Counted from the stretch's first letter, positions 18,121 to 26,894 are shown. The stretch is DNA of 53,321 bases from Dehalococcoidia bacterium UBA6495 (GCA_002435305.1 DJMH01000055.1:1-53321), one strand, 5' to 3'. Made by a program: numbers and translations. Notes: generated from the sequence alone by a model not told the origin.

Positions 18121-18195
18121 GCCAACGTAGCTCAGTGGTAGAGCAGCTCTTTCGTAAAGAGCAGGTCGTCGGTTCAATCCCGACCGTTGGCTCCA
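18121..18195 (+). tRNA. tRNA-Thr (anticodon CGU)
   Basis: A complete cloverleaf: acceptor GCCAACG/CGTTGGC, D-arm GCTC-AGTGGTA-GAGC, anticodon stem GCTCT/AGAGC with loop TTCGTAA (anticodon CGT, threonine), T-arm GTCGG-TTCAATC-CCGAC, discriminator T and an encoded CCA end at 18193-18195. The 304 bp between the GDPD and typA genes hold this tRNA and otherwise nothing recognisable. Confidence 0.96.
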
Positions 18196-18354
18196 ATAAT
18201 TTATCTCCTCCTTCTTTTAATTGGTCATATAAATATCGGCAAAAACCCCTTTACTCCGGCTCAGATAGATTAACTCCTAACCAGGTTGATATTCCCTCTG
18301 CTTTTAGTCATTGATATGAGATCATTGATATGCAAACAGTTTTGTAAAGGACCT

Positions 18355-20199
18355 ATGTCGGTGATGCTCCCATCCGAAAAAATTAGAAATATCACGATAA
18401 TTGCTCATGTTGATCATGGTAAAACTACACTTGTAGATGCTTTCCTGAAGCAAAACAACATTTTCACTGAGCGTGAAGACCCCGGTGAATTAATAATGGA
18501 CAGCAATCCACTTGAAAAAGAAAAGGGCATCACCATAGTAGCCAAGAATACTTCAATCATGTATCAAGGCACGAAAATAAATATCATAGACACCCCTGGC
18601 CACGCTGATTTCAGCGGAGAAGTAGAAAGAGTAATGAATATGGCTGACGGATGTATTCTCCTCGTGGATTCTGTCGACGGACCGATGCCACAGACCAAAT
18701 ACGTTCTTCAGCAAGCATTGACCTATGGACTAACCCCTATAGTGGTTATCAACAAAATAGATCGACCTGAACGTAGGCCACAGGAAGTGCATGCAGCGGT
18801 TGACGACTTGTTTTTGGAATTGGCAACAAAGGAATCACAGCTGGAATATCCTGTTCTTTTTGCTTCTGCCAGGGATGGATACGCTATTGAAAATATGGAG
18901 GATATCCCTACCGATATCAGCCCTTTAATAGATGTGATAGTTAATGAAGTACCACCACCAACAGGAAATCCGGATGACCCATTGCAAATATTGGTTACTG
19001 CATTGGACCATGATGACTACACGGGCCAAATAGCGATAGGGAAAATATCCCGGGGAAGTGTATCCAACAAATCACCTGCCGCTTTGATTTCACCTGATGG
19101 TGAAGTTTCTAATCACATAATTGAAACCACCTTTATATACGACGGAATTAAAAGAAGTAAAATCGACACCGCAGGCCCTGGTGAAATTGTCGCTCTTACT
19201 GGATTATCTGAGGTAAACATTGGAGATACAATTTCTGATCCCAGCAACCCTCATCCCCTACCTCCAATCAAGGTTGAGGAACCCACAGTAAAAATGACCT
19301 TCGGTGTCAATACCTCGCCTTTCATGGGTAAGGAAGGAATGCACCACACCTCAAGGGAACTCTTCAAAAGACTCAGGGAAGAGCTACGTACAAATGTCGG
19401 GCTGCGAGTAGAACAGACTGAAAATACGGATGAGTTTAATGTCAGCGGCAGAGGAGAATTACATTTATCAGTCCTCGCTGAAACCATGCGAAGAGAAGGG
19501 TACGAATTTCAAGTATCACAAGCGCAACCGATACTTAAAACAATTGACGGCCGCCTTCACGAACCCTTCGAATATTTACATGTCGAAACAAATGAAGATT
19601 ACTACGGGATATTGACTGAGAATTTGAACCGCAGATTAGGGTTGTTAGAGGGCGTGGTCAACGATGGCAACGGGACCCTTAGGTTAACATTTTTGGTCCC
19701 AACGAGAGGTCTTATCGGGTTTAGGTCTTTTTTCCAAAATGCGACCCATGGGGACGGGATTATGTCTAGCCGTTTCGCCGAATACAGAAGAAAAGAAGGA
19801 AAAGTTAGAAGGTCAAATCAAGGATTTCTTGTAGCTTCAGAGACAGGGGAATCAGTAGCCTACGGGCTTATCAATTCTCAAGAACGCGGGAAAAACCTCA
19901 TAGATAGCGGTATTAAAGTTTATGAGGGTATGATAGTCGGTTTAAACTCCAGATCTTCAGATTTAGTTGTTAATGTGTGCAAAGAGAAGAAACTAACAAA
20001 CGTACGTTCTTCAACATCTGATATAGCTATCAAATTAATAAAGCCGCAAACACTTACCCTAGAGGAGTCTTTGGACATTATTTCTGAAGATGAGTTAATA
20101 GAAATTACCCCTGAAAATCTTAGGCTTCGAAAAAGAATTCTTTCAGGAGAAGCCCGCCTTCGTCAGCTAAAACGGGCCCAAAAACCCAACAAAGACTAA
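18355..20199 (+). CDS. typA: Ribosome-associated GTPase TypA/BipA
   Basis: The frame is open from 18286, but the ATG at 18355 has AAGGA five bases upstream and gives the usual family N-terminus (614 residues). Translation-factor GTPase motifs are present in order: AHVDHGKTTL (P-loop), KGITI (switch I), DTPGHADF, NKIDR and ASARDG. Domain II and the EF-G-like domains III and V follow, with RGELHLSVLAETMRREGYEF and TRGLIGFRSFF, the latter characteristic of TypA. It binds the 70S ribosome and supports 50S assembly and stress or cold adaptation. The PPOX-fold gene follows after 9 bp and is probably co-transcribed. Confidence 0.95.
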   Translation: MSVMLPSEKIRNITIIAHVDHGKTTLVDAFLKQNNIFTEREDPGELIMDSNPLEKEKGITIVAKNTSIMYQGTKINIIDTPGHADFSGEVERVMNMADGCILLVDSVDGPMPQTKYVLQQALTYGLTPIVVINKIDRPERRPQEVHAAVDDLFLELATKESQLEYPVLFASARDGYAIENMEDIPTDISPLIDVIVNEVPPPTGNPDDPLQILVTALDHDDYTGQIAIGKISRGSVSNKSPAALISPDGEVSNHIIETTFIYDGIKRSKIDTAGPGEIVALTGLSEVNIGDTISDPSNPHPLPPIKVEEPTVKMTFGVNTSPFMGKEGMHHTSRELFKRLREELRTNVGLRVEQTENTDEFNVSGRGELHLSVLAETMRREGYEFQVSQAQPILKTIDGRLHEPFEYLHVETNEDYYGILTENLNRRLGLLEGVVNDGNGTLRLTFLVPTRGLIGFRSFFQNATHGDGIMSSRFAEYRRKEGKVRRSNQGFLVASETGESVAYGLINSQERGKNLIDSGIKVYEGMIVGLNSRSSDLVVNVCKEKKLTNVRSSTSDIAIKLIKPQTLTLEESLDIISEDELIEITPENLRLRKRILSGEARLRQLKRAQKPNKD

Positions 20200-20208
20200 A
20201 GGAATAAA

Positions 20209-20604
20209 ATGCCGTCTTTATCAAAAAAACAGGTAGAATTATTATTGGAACCTCATGTTGCTCAATTTGTTACTTTGATGGAAAACGGCTCGCCGCAAAT
20301 ATCCCCAGTGTGGGTAGACACTGACGGGGAAAACATTCTGGTCAATACAGCCACCGGTAGACTCAAAACCGACAACATAAAAAGAGATGCACGTGTAGCG
20401 ATTGCAGTGTTTGATCCTACAAATCCGTATTCCAGGGTTGTAAATATCTCAGGCCTTGTATCTGATATCACTGAATCAGGTGCAATAGACCACATAAATA
20501 CGCTGGCAAAAAAATATACGGGGAACCAAATTTACCAGGGGCACAACAGTCACGAGACAAGGTTAATAGTCGTCATAAAACCAACCACGATAACGGGAAG
20601 TTAA
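20209..20604 (+). CDS. PPOX-class F420/FMN-dependent oxidoreductase
   Basis: The 131-residue protein has the split beta-barrel pattern of pyridoxamine 5'-phosphate oxidase-like proteins: LMENGSPQISPVWVDTDGE, LVNTATGRLKTDNIKRD (cofactor phosphate contact through the Lys/Arg cluster) and SRVVNISGLVSDI. This short form resembles the F420-dependent group (TIGR03618-like). It could reduce an unsaturated cofactor or small molecule. A GGAA site precedes the ATG, 9 bp after typA. Whether the cofactor is F420 or FMN cannot be decided; F420 would fit the LLM enzymes in the window. Confidence 0.78.
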   Translation: MPSLSKKQVELLLEPHVAQFVTLMENGSPQISPVWVDTDGENILVNTATGRLKTDNIKRDARVAIAVFDPTNPYSRVVNISGLVSDITESGAIDHINTLAKKYTGNQIYQGHNSHETRLIVVIKPTTITGS

Positions 20605-20614
20605 ATACCATTCA

Positions 20615-22039
20615 CTAGTAATTTTGATACAACTTACTTTCGGTCAAATCGATAACTTGGTATTTCACCCCACTGTCAGACATCGTACGCTCTGCTGCCA
20701 CAGTTACCAAAATCCGCCCTCCGTTGCCGATCACTTCACCATTAATCATTATTGGCTCCCCATCCACAAAAGACATTACTGGTTCTCCTGAATGGGGATC
20801 TACCACCGTAATATCTGCATCGGCTCCTTGAGAAAAATGGCCCTTGTTCAACAAGCCCATCATTCTGGAAGGTGTCCAAGATAACTTGGTAGCCATTTCC
20901 ATAGGGGTAAGAGCGCCAAATCGAACCAGAGCCATAGTGGTTTGGATAGCCACATTCCGAGGATGGGAGCCTCCATCCGTGCTGACCGCATCCACTACAA
21001 AATCTCCAGCATTATCCTTTTCCGTAGTCAATTGAAAAGCCGAGCCAGGTAAATTAACAGGGAAACTCATTCCCACCATGGTTTTCGATTTGTTGAATAT
21101 ACCTAAAGCCTCTTTGCCCTTTATGTACGATATTGCCCCTCCTTTAACACTGATGACAGATGCATATCCATCCATTATCGCTTCCCTCATGCCATCTATT
21201 GTCGGTTCAAAGCCTCTTGCTACTAAACAGTTTTTAGGTACGTTTGCAATTACATTCCCGTTTTTATCACAGGCCCCATTCGTACCATTTGCCACAGCAT
21301 GATAAACCTCAGTATTTATCTGACCTTTCAGGGAGCCAAGGAGGTTAATTGCTTCCTTACACTCATCCACTGAATCTTTCACAACCCCCCTGCAATAAGA
21401 ATTGACATGACATATATGCAACCTTCCTCGACCTAAAATATCTGGTATCTCCCGCAAACCTCCTAGATGACTACCTGAATCCTTGGAGCCAACATGAAAT
21501 GCCACATATGCCCCCTGAGAATTCGATTCTCTAACAATTTGCGATGTGGTTTCCTGAGAGAAAGGATGGTAGCCGCCTAACATTTTTACACCTATACAAC
21601 CTTGTCTCAAGGCATCGGAAACGGTACTGGCTATTTCTCCTTTTGAAGGATTATCGGAAGGAATGGTAAGTCCGGGAATCAAAGCAAATTGGCCCGCAAC
21701 ATTCAGTCCAGCTCCATTTCGTTTAATACCGTCAATTAAATTTTTTCCTGTACCACCCATATCCACAACAGTCGTGGTACCCGCTTTTGCCAACATTCCA
21801 TATCCCAAAGAAGGATCTACCGTTCTGGAAATACCAGCGACATGAGCATGAGTGTCAATCTGGCCAGGTATAATCCATTTCCCCTTAAGGTCTACGATAT
21901 TTGCACCTAAACTCTCGACGGTAGTTTCAGAAATGCGATCTATTTTTCCACGCCTGATGACAATATCAGCGATCTCATCAAAATTATTAGCCGGATCTAT
22001 TATCCTTCCACCTCTCAACACCAAATGATTTTCTTTCAT
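20615..22039 (-). CDS. Amidohydrolase-family metal-dependent hydrolase
   Basis: The 474-residue TIM-barrel amidohydrolase has GKWIIPGQIDTHAHV (the HxH metal site near residue 63), GVKMLGGYHPF with a Lys at a bridging position, HICHVNS with further metal His residues, VDAVSTDGGSHP containing the catalytic Asp, and a C-terminal beta-sandwich (DADITVVDPHSGEP). It resembles the D-aminoacylase/dihydroorotase-like superfamily. Reaction is probably hydrolysis of a cyclic or acyl amide; substrate unknown. It is transcribed divergently from the LLM gene across 82 bp and ends 10 bp from the PPOX gene. Confidence 0.8.
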   Translation of the reverse strand: MKENHLVLRGGRIIDPANNFDEIADIVIRRGKIDRISETTVESLGANIVDLKGKWIIPGQIDTHAHVAGISRTVDPSLGYGMLAKAGTTTVVDMGGTGKNLIDGIKRNGAGLNVAGQFALIPGLTIPSDNPSKGEIASTVSDALRQGCIGVKMLGGYHPFSQETTSQIVRESNSQGAYVAFHVGSKDSGSHLGGLREIPDILGRGRLHICHVNSYCRGVVKDSVDECKEAINLLGSLKGQINTEVYHAVANGTNGACDKNGNVIANVPKNCLVARGFEPTIDGMREAIMDGYASVISVKGGAISYIKGKEALGIFNKSKTMVGMSFPVNLPGSAFQLTTEKDNAGDFVVDAVSTDGGSHPRNVAIQTTMALVRFGALTPMEMATKLSWTPSRMMGLLNKGHFSQGADADITVVDPHSGEPVMSFVDGEPIMINGEVIGNGGRILVTVAAERTMSDSGVKYQVIDLTESKLYQNY

Positions 22040-22121
22040 AAATTAACGAATCCTACAAAGGCACTATATGTTACACATATAGTAAACTACCATTTGGAAA
22101 CCCAACAGAATTAGGAATATT

Positions 22122-22991
22122 ATGATGCGTATTGGAGCAGTTTTCCCTCAAACCGAGGCTGGTACAGACGTAGCAGCGATAAAGGAATACGTTCAAAGTG
22201 TAGAAGCCTTGGGGTTCGATCACATCTTGGCTTTCGACCATATATTGGGCGCAAACGCATCAAGCCGTCCTGGATGGTCCGGGGCTTATCAGCATACTGA
22301 TTCATTCTATGAACCGATCACCTTCTATAGTTATGTGGCAGGAATTTCAAAGCACTTAGAATTGGCCACCGGAGTAATTATTCTGCCGCAAAGACAGACA
22401 GCTCTTTTTGCCAAGCAATCAGCGATACTTGATCTCCTATCGGGAGGTCGATTGCGACTAGGAATCGGAACAGGCTGGAATCAAGTCGAATATGAAGCGC
22501 TTGGAGAAAATTTCCATAACCGTGGTAAGCGATCGGAAGAACAAATACACCTACTAAGAAAATTATGGGCGAACGAATTAGTCACATTTCAGGGGGATCA
22601 CCATATCGTCACAGATGCCGGTTTGAACCCTTTACCGCCGAGGAAATCAATCCCTATTTGGTTTGGAGGAATGGCAACCCCTGTTTTACGTAGAGTAGCT
22701 AAAATTGGAGACGGATGGCTTCCTCAAGGTTCGCCAAACGATGCAAACAAAATCAATTTTGAACGGCTCAGTCAATATTTAGAGTCCAATAACAGATCTA
22801 TGGAAGACATAGGAATAGAAGGCCGCATTTCCCTTAACATGACTAATACTGAAATTCAGAAGGATTTTTTTGCATGGGGCAAGTTAGGTGCCACTCATGT
22901 TTCTGTAAATACCATGAATCTGGGGCTCCAATTCCCACAAGAACACCTTGAGTCACTTTCCAATTTTATTAACATAGCTAGGAATTCCTAA
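22122..22991 (+). CDS. LLM-class flavin/F420-dependent oxidoreductase
   Basis: The 289-residue luciferase-like protein shows GAVFPQTEAGTD at the start, GFDHILAFDHI, LELATGVIILPQRQ, SGGRLRLGIGTGWNQVEYEALG (cofactor-binding loop) and PIWFGGM. It resembles the TIGR03619 F420-dependent group. Such enzymes reduce or oxygenate organic substrates with F420 or FMN; expansions of this superfamily are known in SAR202-type Chloroflexota. The ATG at 22122 is followed directly by a second ATG at 22125, either of which could serve. The peroxiredoxin follows after 30 bp. Confidence 0.85.
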   Translation: MMRIGAVFPQTEAGTDVAAIKEYVQSVEALGFDHILAFDHILGANASSRPGWSGAYQHTDSFYEPITFYSYVAGISKHLELATGVIILPQRQTALFAKQSAILDLLSGGRLRLGIGTGWNQVEYEALGENFHNRGKRSEEQIHLLRKLWANELVTFQGDHHIVTDAGLNPLPPRKSIPIWFGGMATPVLRRVAKIGDGWLPQGSPNDANKINFERLSQYLESNNRSMEDIGIEGRISLNMTNTEIQKDFFAWGKLGATHVSVNTMNLGLQFPQEHLESLSNFINIARNS

Positions 22992-23021
22992 ATAAACAAA
23001 GCTGTTACTAAGGAGAAATTT

Positions 23022-23480
23022 ATGTTATCCGTTGGCGATAAAGCCCCAGACTTCACCCTTACTGCCCATTCTGGGGAGCCGGTGACATTAAGTTCATTTC
23101 AAGGAGAAAAGAATGTAGTTCTTTCTTTTCATATATATTCCTTTACAGGCGGTTGAACCCACCAGGTTTCTTCTTTTAGAATGCACAATACTGCATTTGA
23201 AGAAGTAGATACCCAAGTTCTGGGTATTAGCTGCGATTCCAAGCCTGCCCAAACGGCATTTTCAGGGTCTTTGGGTGGTATACCCTACCCAATCTTGTCA
23301 GATTTTTACCCTCATGGGAAGGTATCAAGTTCTTACGGGCTGTTTGATGAAAACAGGGGTACACCACAAAGAGCTATAGTAGTGGTTGATAAGAAAGGTG
23401 TTATTCAATTTAGCAACATCTATCGCGCAGCTACCGACTTAAATCCGATAGATGTTCTGAACACCATTAAAGCACTTTAA
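23022..23480 (+). CDS. AhpE/BCP-like peroxiredoxin, probable selenoprotein (Sec45 at the peroxidatic position)
   Basis: Starting at the ATG at 23022 (AAGGAG site eight bases upstream), the frame encodes a 152-residue peroxiredoxin if one TGA is read through. MLSVGDKAPDFTL and NVVLSFHIYSFTGG-U45-THQVSSFR align with the AhpC/TSA active-site block, where FTPVCT has the peroxidatic Cys. The TGA at 23154-23156 falls exactly on that residue. Downstream are GISCDSKPAQTAF, GIPYPILSDF, GTPQRAIVVVDKKG and a normal stop. Length matches 1-Cys/AhpE-type enzymes. It reduces hydroperoxides in the cytoplasm; the PDO-like selenoprotein could be a reductant, but that is speculation. Without readthrough only a 44-residue stub forms. 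Confidence 0.85.
23154..23156 (+). other. In-frame UGA, probable selenocysteine codon (Sec45)
   Basis: TGA takes the place of the peroxidatic Cys codon in an otherwise intact peroxiredoxin frame, with the catalytic-block Thr before it (FTGG) and Arg after it (SSFR) both conserved. Confidence 0.78.
23170..23205 (+). promoter_or_regulatory. Candidate SECIS-like hairpin of the peroxiredoxin mRNA
   Basis: Counting from the TGA, nucleotides 14-20 pair with 43-49 (six Watson-Crick pairs plus one U-G). After a two-base bulge, 23-29 (GAAUGCA) pair with 36-42, leaving loop CAAUAC at 30-35. Distance to the UGA fits a bacterial SECIS, but the loop has no G in its first two positions, so this is non-canonical. 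Folded by hand. Confidence 0.4.
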
Positions 23481-23496
23481 AATCTCATTAGCTTTT

Positions 23497-24303
23497 ATGG
23501 ACAGTTTTAATAAGCATATATTTCAAGCCGGGGATCTGGCTGTCTTATATGACAGACGTTCTAGGGAGTATATGATCCATTTGCAAGAATCAGACCAATT
23601 TGAGTCTCATATTGGAAACTTAAAACATTCGGAAATAATAGGTAACCCGGAAGGAAGCTGGCTACCTACCACCACCGGCCATTTACTCCTAGCTTTTAAA
23701 CCCACAAGGTTTCAATACACCCTGAATATGCCACGAGTGGCCACGATTGTATATCCTAAAGATCTGGGATCTATAACTACATATTCCAATATTTTCCCTG
23801 GCGCCAAAGTAGTCGAGGCCGGCTCAGGTTCTGGTTCCCTTACAATCACCTTATCTGAGATGGTGGGAGAAAATGGGCATGTAGACAGTTATGATATAAG
23901 GCAAGATATGTCTTTAGCGGCCAAATCCAATCTACAAAAATACAACCCTGATTACAGCAATGTGTCCTTTCACATCGGAGACGTCTCTGAGGCAATACCC
24001 CATCATAACGTCGATAGTCTAATTTTGGACCTACCAGAGCCTTGGAATGTCGTTGATTCAGCTGCACAGTGCCTGAAACTCGGTGGTACTCTCCTATCAT
24101 TTCTTCCAAATATATCTCAAGTTTCAGATCTGGTGGAAAAAATAAAAAAACACCCAGAGTTTTCCCTAATTAGCACAATTGAAATAATGGAAAGATCCTG
24201 GGATATTTCGGGACGTACAATGAGACCCTCTCATCGAATGATTGCACATACCGGTTTCATAACCACCACTCGAAAATGTGTTCCAAGGCCTAAAAGAAGT
24301 TAG
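23497..24303 (+). CDS. trmI: tRNA (adenine-58-N1)-methyltransferase TrmI
   Basis: The 268-residue protein has the TrmI layout: a small N-terminal beta domain (GDLAVLYDRRSREYMIHL), the RFQYTLNMPRVATIVYPKD segment that packs in the tetramer, then a Rossmann methyltransferase domain with VVEAGSGSGSLTITLS (SAM motif I), a GDV segment and LILDLPEPW (motif IV). It makes m1A58 in the tRNA T-loop, stabilising tRNA. The gene begins 16 bp after the peroxiredoxin and overlaps the convergent MidA gene by 14 bp. Confidence 0.9.
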   Translation: MDSFNKHIFQAGDLAVLYDRRSREYMIHLQESDQFESHIGNLKHSEIIGNPEGSWLPTTTGHLLLAFKPTRFQYTLNMPRVATIVYPKDLGSITTYSNIFPGAKVVEAGSGSGSLTITLSEMVGENGHVDSYDIRQDMSLAAKSNLQKYNPDYSNVSFHIGDVSEAIPHHNVDSLILDLPEPWNVVDSAAQCLKLGGTLLSFLPNISQVSDLVEKIKKHPEFSLISTIEIMERSWDISGRTMRPSHRMIAHTGFITTTRKCVPRPKRS

Positions 24304-25465
24304 TCTCCCAAGTTTCCGGTTTTCTAGCATTTGACATATGAACATTTTTGACCTGAGGAAATTCTAGCCCTGGGGGCCAAAAAACATCTGAATTTAGATC
24401 TCTGACATCAAAATGTTCTACATTTTTGCCCTGTATTAGAACTTTGAATCCTCCCAATCCCGAGATATCGTTCAATGCTGATATCAAGTTGATGGTATTC
24501 CTATTTTCTAGACCGTCTGCCCTCATCTTGCAAAGCAATTTATCTAAACCCATCGAATTCAGCCATTCTGCCTGTGAAAAATATCCACATTCCTTAAACC
24601 CATATTTATGGCCGCTTTGTTTTAGAGTGTCGAAATCCACGTGAGCTGTTATATCTTGAGACCCAATTCTCTGAAAGGGGTTGGAACCATCTACATGCTT
24701 GTAGTAGGTTTGGAGTAGTCTGTGTGATTTTTCCATTGAAAAAAAAACTTCCCTATCAAACCCGTAATCGATCGTTATTACAAATCCACAATTTAAGGCA
24801 TCGGAAATATTGCTATACCAATCATCCATCTTGGTATTCAGGGGGCCTCTATACCCGTTCAGCTGCTCAATTTTGGAAGGCAGAAAATCCATATAGTCAT
24901 CAATCGCGATCGGTACTAAAATTTCTTCGAAACTACCCCGACTGTTTATGCCAACATATATCTCGAAAATTTTTCGATCTCTTATTTCGATCATTTTTAC
25001 AGGAAAGGAGTCAATCAACTCATTCGATATGAACACTCCGGTTCTATGAAAAGGTTCAAGTTGATTAGATTGGACAATTTCTATATGGCTGTTGTCATCA
25101 ATTTCGATCTTTCGTCTGTCCACACATATGTAAGTAAGAGAGGAATATAAATCTTGATTTAGAATTGAAATAGCTTCTAAAACGTCTTTTGCTAAAGTGG
25201 CATCTCCTGCCCCCTGTTCCATAATAAAAAATGGGGCAGGCTGGTCCATTGCTTTCCACATTTTTTCAACCTGCAGAGCACAAATAGAAGCAAATATCGG
25301 GTGTATATGCGGGCTAGTGTAGTAGTCCCCCGCAATCCCAAAAACGTCCTCATTTCGATAATAACCAACTTCGGAATAGAGAGCGATCTCCATAAAGGTC
25401 TCAAACGAAATTGGGCCATCGTCCACAATAGTCTGCCCAATTAAACTTCGAGCTGGAGAATTCAA
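24290..25465 (-). CDS. SAM-dependent methyltransferase, MidA/NDUFAF7 family
   Basis: The 391-residue protein carries the MidA/NDUFAF7 N-terminal block: GPISFETFMEIALYSEVGYY, GDYYTSPHIHPIFA, then MEQGAGDATLAKDVL (SAM-binding motif I), FISNELIDSFPV and VITIDYGF. In mitochondria the homologue methylates an Arg of complex I subunit NDUFS2; bacterial targets are not defined. The start is TTG at 25465 with GGAG eight bases upstream. It heads away from a small zinc-ribbon gene on the same strand 56 bp upstream. Confidence 0.85.
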   Translation of the reverse strand: MNSPARSLIGQTIVDDGPISFETFMEIALYSEVGYYRNEDVFGIAGDYYTSPHIHPIFASICALQVEKMWKAMDQPAPFFIMEQGAGDATLAKDVLEAISILNQDLYSSLTYICVDRRKIEIDDNSHIEIVQSNQLEPFHRTGVFISNELIDSFPVKMIEIRDRKIFEIYVGINSRGSFEEILVPIAIDDYMDFLPSKIEQLNGYRGPLNTKMDDWYSNISDALNCGFVITIDYGFDREVFFSMEKSHRLLQTYYKHVDGSNPFQRIGSQDITAHVDFDTLKQSGHKYGFKECGYFSQAEWLNSMGLDKLLCKMRADGLENRNTINLISALNDISGLGGFKVLIQGKNVEHFDVRDLNSDVFWPPGLEFPQVKNVHMSNARKPETWETNFF

Positions 25466-25521
25466 TTAATCAACTCCAGAATATATAACTCAAAGATTTA
25501 CCGCTTTAAATTTATGAAATA

Positions 25522-25710
25522 TTACGACTTTGATCCCGATGTTGTATTTTTTTTAGCCTGCCCGCTTCTGTCCCACCCTGAACCCGGCATCGAATTTCGG
25601 AACTCTTCCTTATGGCCGCAAAGCTTACAACGACCAGTACTCACCGGTCCATTGGGTTGATCTAGAACCCAGTAATGGGTACATTCTTCCACCAATATTT
25701 TCTTGCTCAA
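25522..25710 (-). CDS. Small zinc-ribbon-like protein (62 aa)
   Basis: The 62-residue protein begins MSKKILVEECTHYWVL and contains C-x-H early and C-K-L-C later (GRCKLCGHKEEF), a probable single zinc site, followed by a disordered, basic Ser/Gly-rich tail. No function is assigned. It sits between the MidA and citrate synthase genes on the same strand, 44 bp after citrate synthase. Confidence 0.72.
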   Translation of the reverse strand: MSKKILVEECTHYWVLDQPNGPVSTGRCKLCGHKEEFRNSMPGSGWDRSGQAKKNTTSGSKS

Positions 25711-25754
25711 ACGTGCTCCTTTATAGAGGTATAACAGTCGGTTTAAGGAAGGAA

Positions 25755-26894
25755 CTATGAACGTTTCTCTATGGGAATGAATTCCCTGTCTAGTTCCCCA
25801 ACATACTGGAGTCTGGGCCTCAGCAGGATATTATTTTCAAACTGCTCAACTACCTGAGCGGTCCATCCAGGTATACGACCAACTGCGAATATCGAAATAA
25901 ACAAATCTTCAGGGATCCCTAATAAGTAATACATCGCACCAGAAAAGAAGTCTACGTTCTGGCAAATTCCCCTTCGGGAATAAGGCTGCATTACTTCAAG
26001 AACTTTCTGTAGTATTAAGTGCCATTTTGGCTCACCTTTCCGTTCCCCCAAAGCCTTCAGATCATCCTGCAGGTGCAAGGAACGTGGGTCAACAGCTTTG
26101 TAAACTCGATGCCCAAATCCCATGATTCTACCACCGCTATCCAAAGTTTTTCTAACATACTCTGCGGCGTTATCTTCGCTGCCGATCTCCAATGACATAG
26201 TCATTACCGATTCAGCAGCCCCTCCATGTGATGGCCCTTTAAGGACCGATATCCCCGTGGTAATTGCACAATGAAGGTCCGCCTGCGTCGAAGCTGAGAC
26301 TCTTGCCCCGAAGGAAGAGGCATTCAAGCCATGTTCAGCGTGAAGGACGAAATCTTTATCAATAAGCTTTGCATCTTCCGGATCAGGCACCTCTCCAAAG
26401 ATCATGTACAAAAAGTTGGCTGCCATACTAAGATCCGGGTCAGGTTTGATTGGATCTTTACCCTCTCTTATCCTAGAGTGTGAAGCAACTATTGTGGGAG
26501 CCTGTGCCGTTAGCCTGGTGCCTTTACGTAGCGTGGCTTCTGTGGAATTGTCATCCACTTCTGGATCAAAGGTGGCCAGAGCAGAAATCGCCGTCCTCAA
26601 TACGTCCATTGGATGAGCATCTTTTGTGATCCGAATAATATCGATGATGGGTTCCGGTAATTCCATGTTCGCTTTTAGATCGGCTACAAATTCAGACAAC
26701 TCTCCTGCAGTGGGCAGCTCACCAATCATCACCAAATATATGATTTCTTCGAAACTACAATTTTCTGCTAAATCATCAATTGAAAACCCACGGTAGTATA
26801 GTTTACCCAACTTGCCATCTATGTAACTCGATGTAGTCCTATCTATATAAACTTCGCGCAAACCTCTGTACAGAGTTGCCTTTTCTTCCGTCAT
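25755..26894 (-). CDS. gltA: Citrate synthase
   Basis: The 379-residue protein is a type I dimeric-sized citrate synthase. It has the HAEHGLNASSFGAR segment (catalytic His), GPSHGGAAESVM, GFGHRVYKAVDPR (second catalytic His and Arg) and CQNVDFFSGAMYY (catalytic Asp). It condenses acetyl-CoA and oxaloacetate to citrate. A 2-methylcitrate synthase activity cannot be excluded from sequence alone. A strong GGAGGT sits six bases before the ATG. The gene is divergent from rex, separated by a 360-bp intergenic region. Confidence 0.92.
   Translation of the reverse strand: MTEEKATLYRGLREVYIDRTTSSYIDGKLGKLYYRGFSIDDLAENCSFEEIIYLVMIGELPTAGELSEFVADLKANMELPEPIIDIIRITKDAHPMDVLRTAISALATFDPEVDDNSTEATLRKGTRLTAQAPTIVASHSRIREGKDPIKPDPDLSMAANFLYMIFGEVPDPEDAKLIDKDFVLHAEHGLNASSFGARVSASTQADLHCAITTGISVLKGPSHGGAAESVMTMSLEIGSEDNAAEYVRKTLDSGGRIMGFGHRVYKAVDPRSLHLQDDLKALGERKGEPKWHLILQKVLEVMQPYSRRGICQNVDFFSGAMYYLLGIPEDLFISIFAVGRIPGWTAQVVEQFENNILLRPRLQYVGELDREFIPIEKRS

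Noticed and set aside
18024..18314. 96-codon plus-strand frame across the tRNA
   Set aside because: It overlaps tRNA-Thr and has no homology; chance frame.
23181..23480. Peroxiredoxin start at the ATG at 23181
   Set aside because: It has no ribosome site and removes the active site; the ATG at 23022 has AAGGAG and gives the full fold if TGA is read through.
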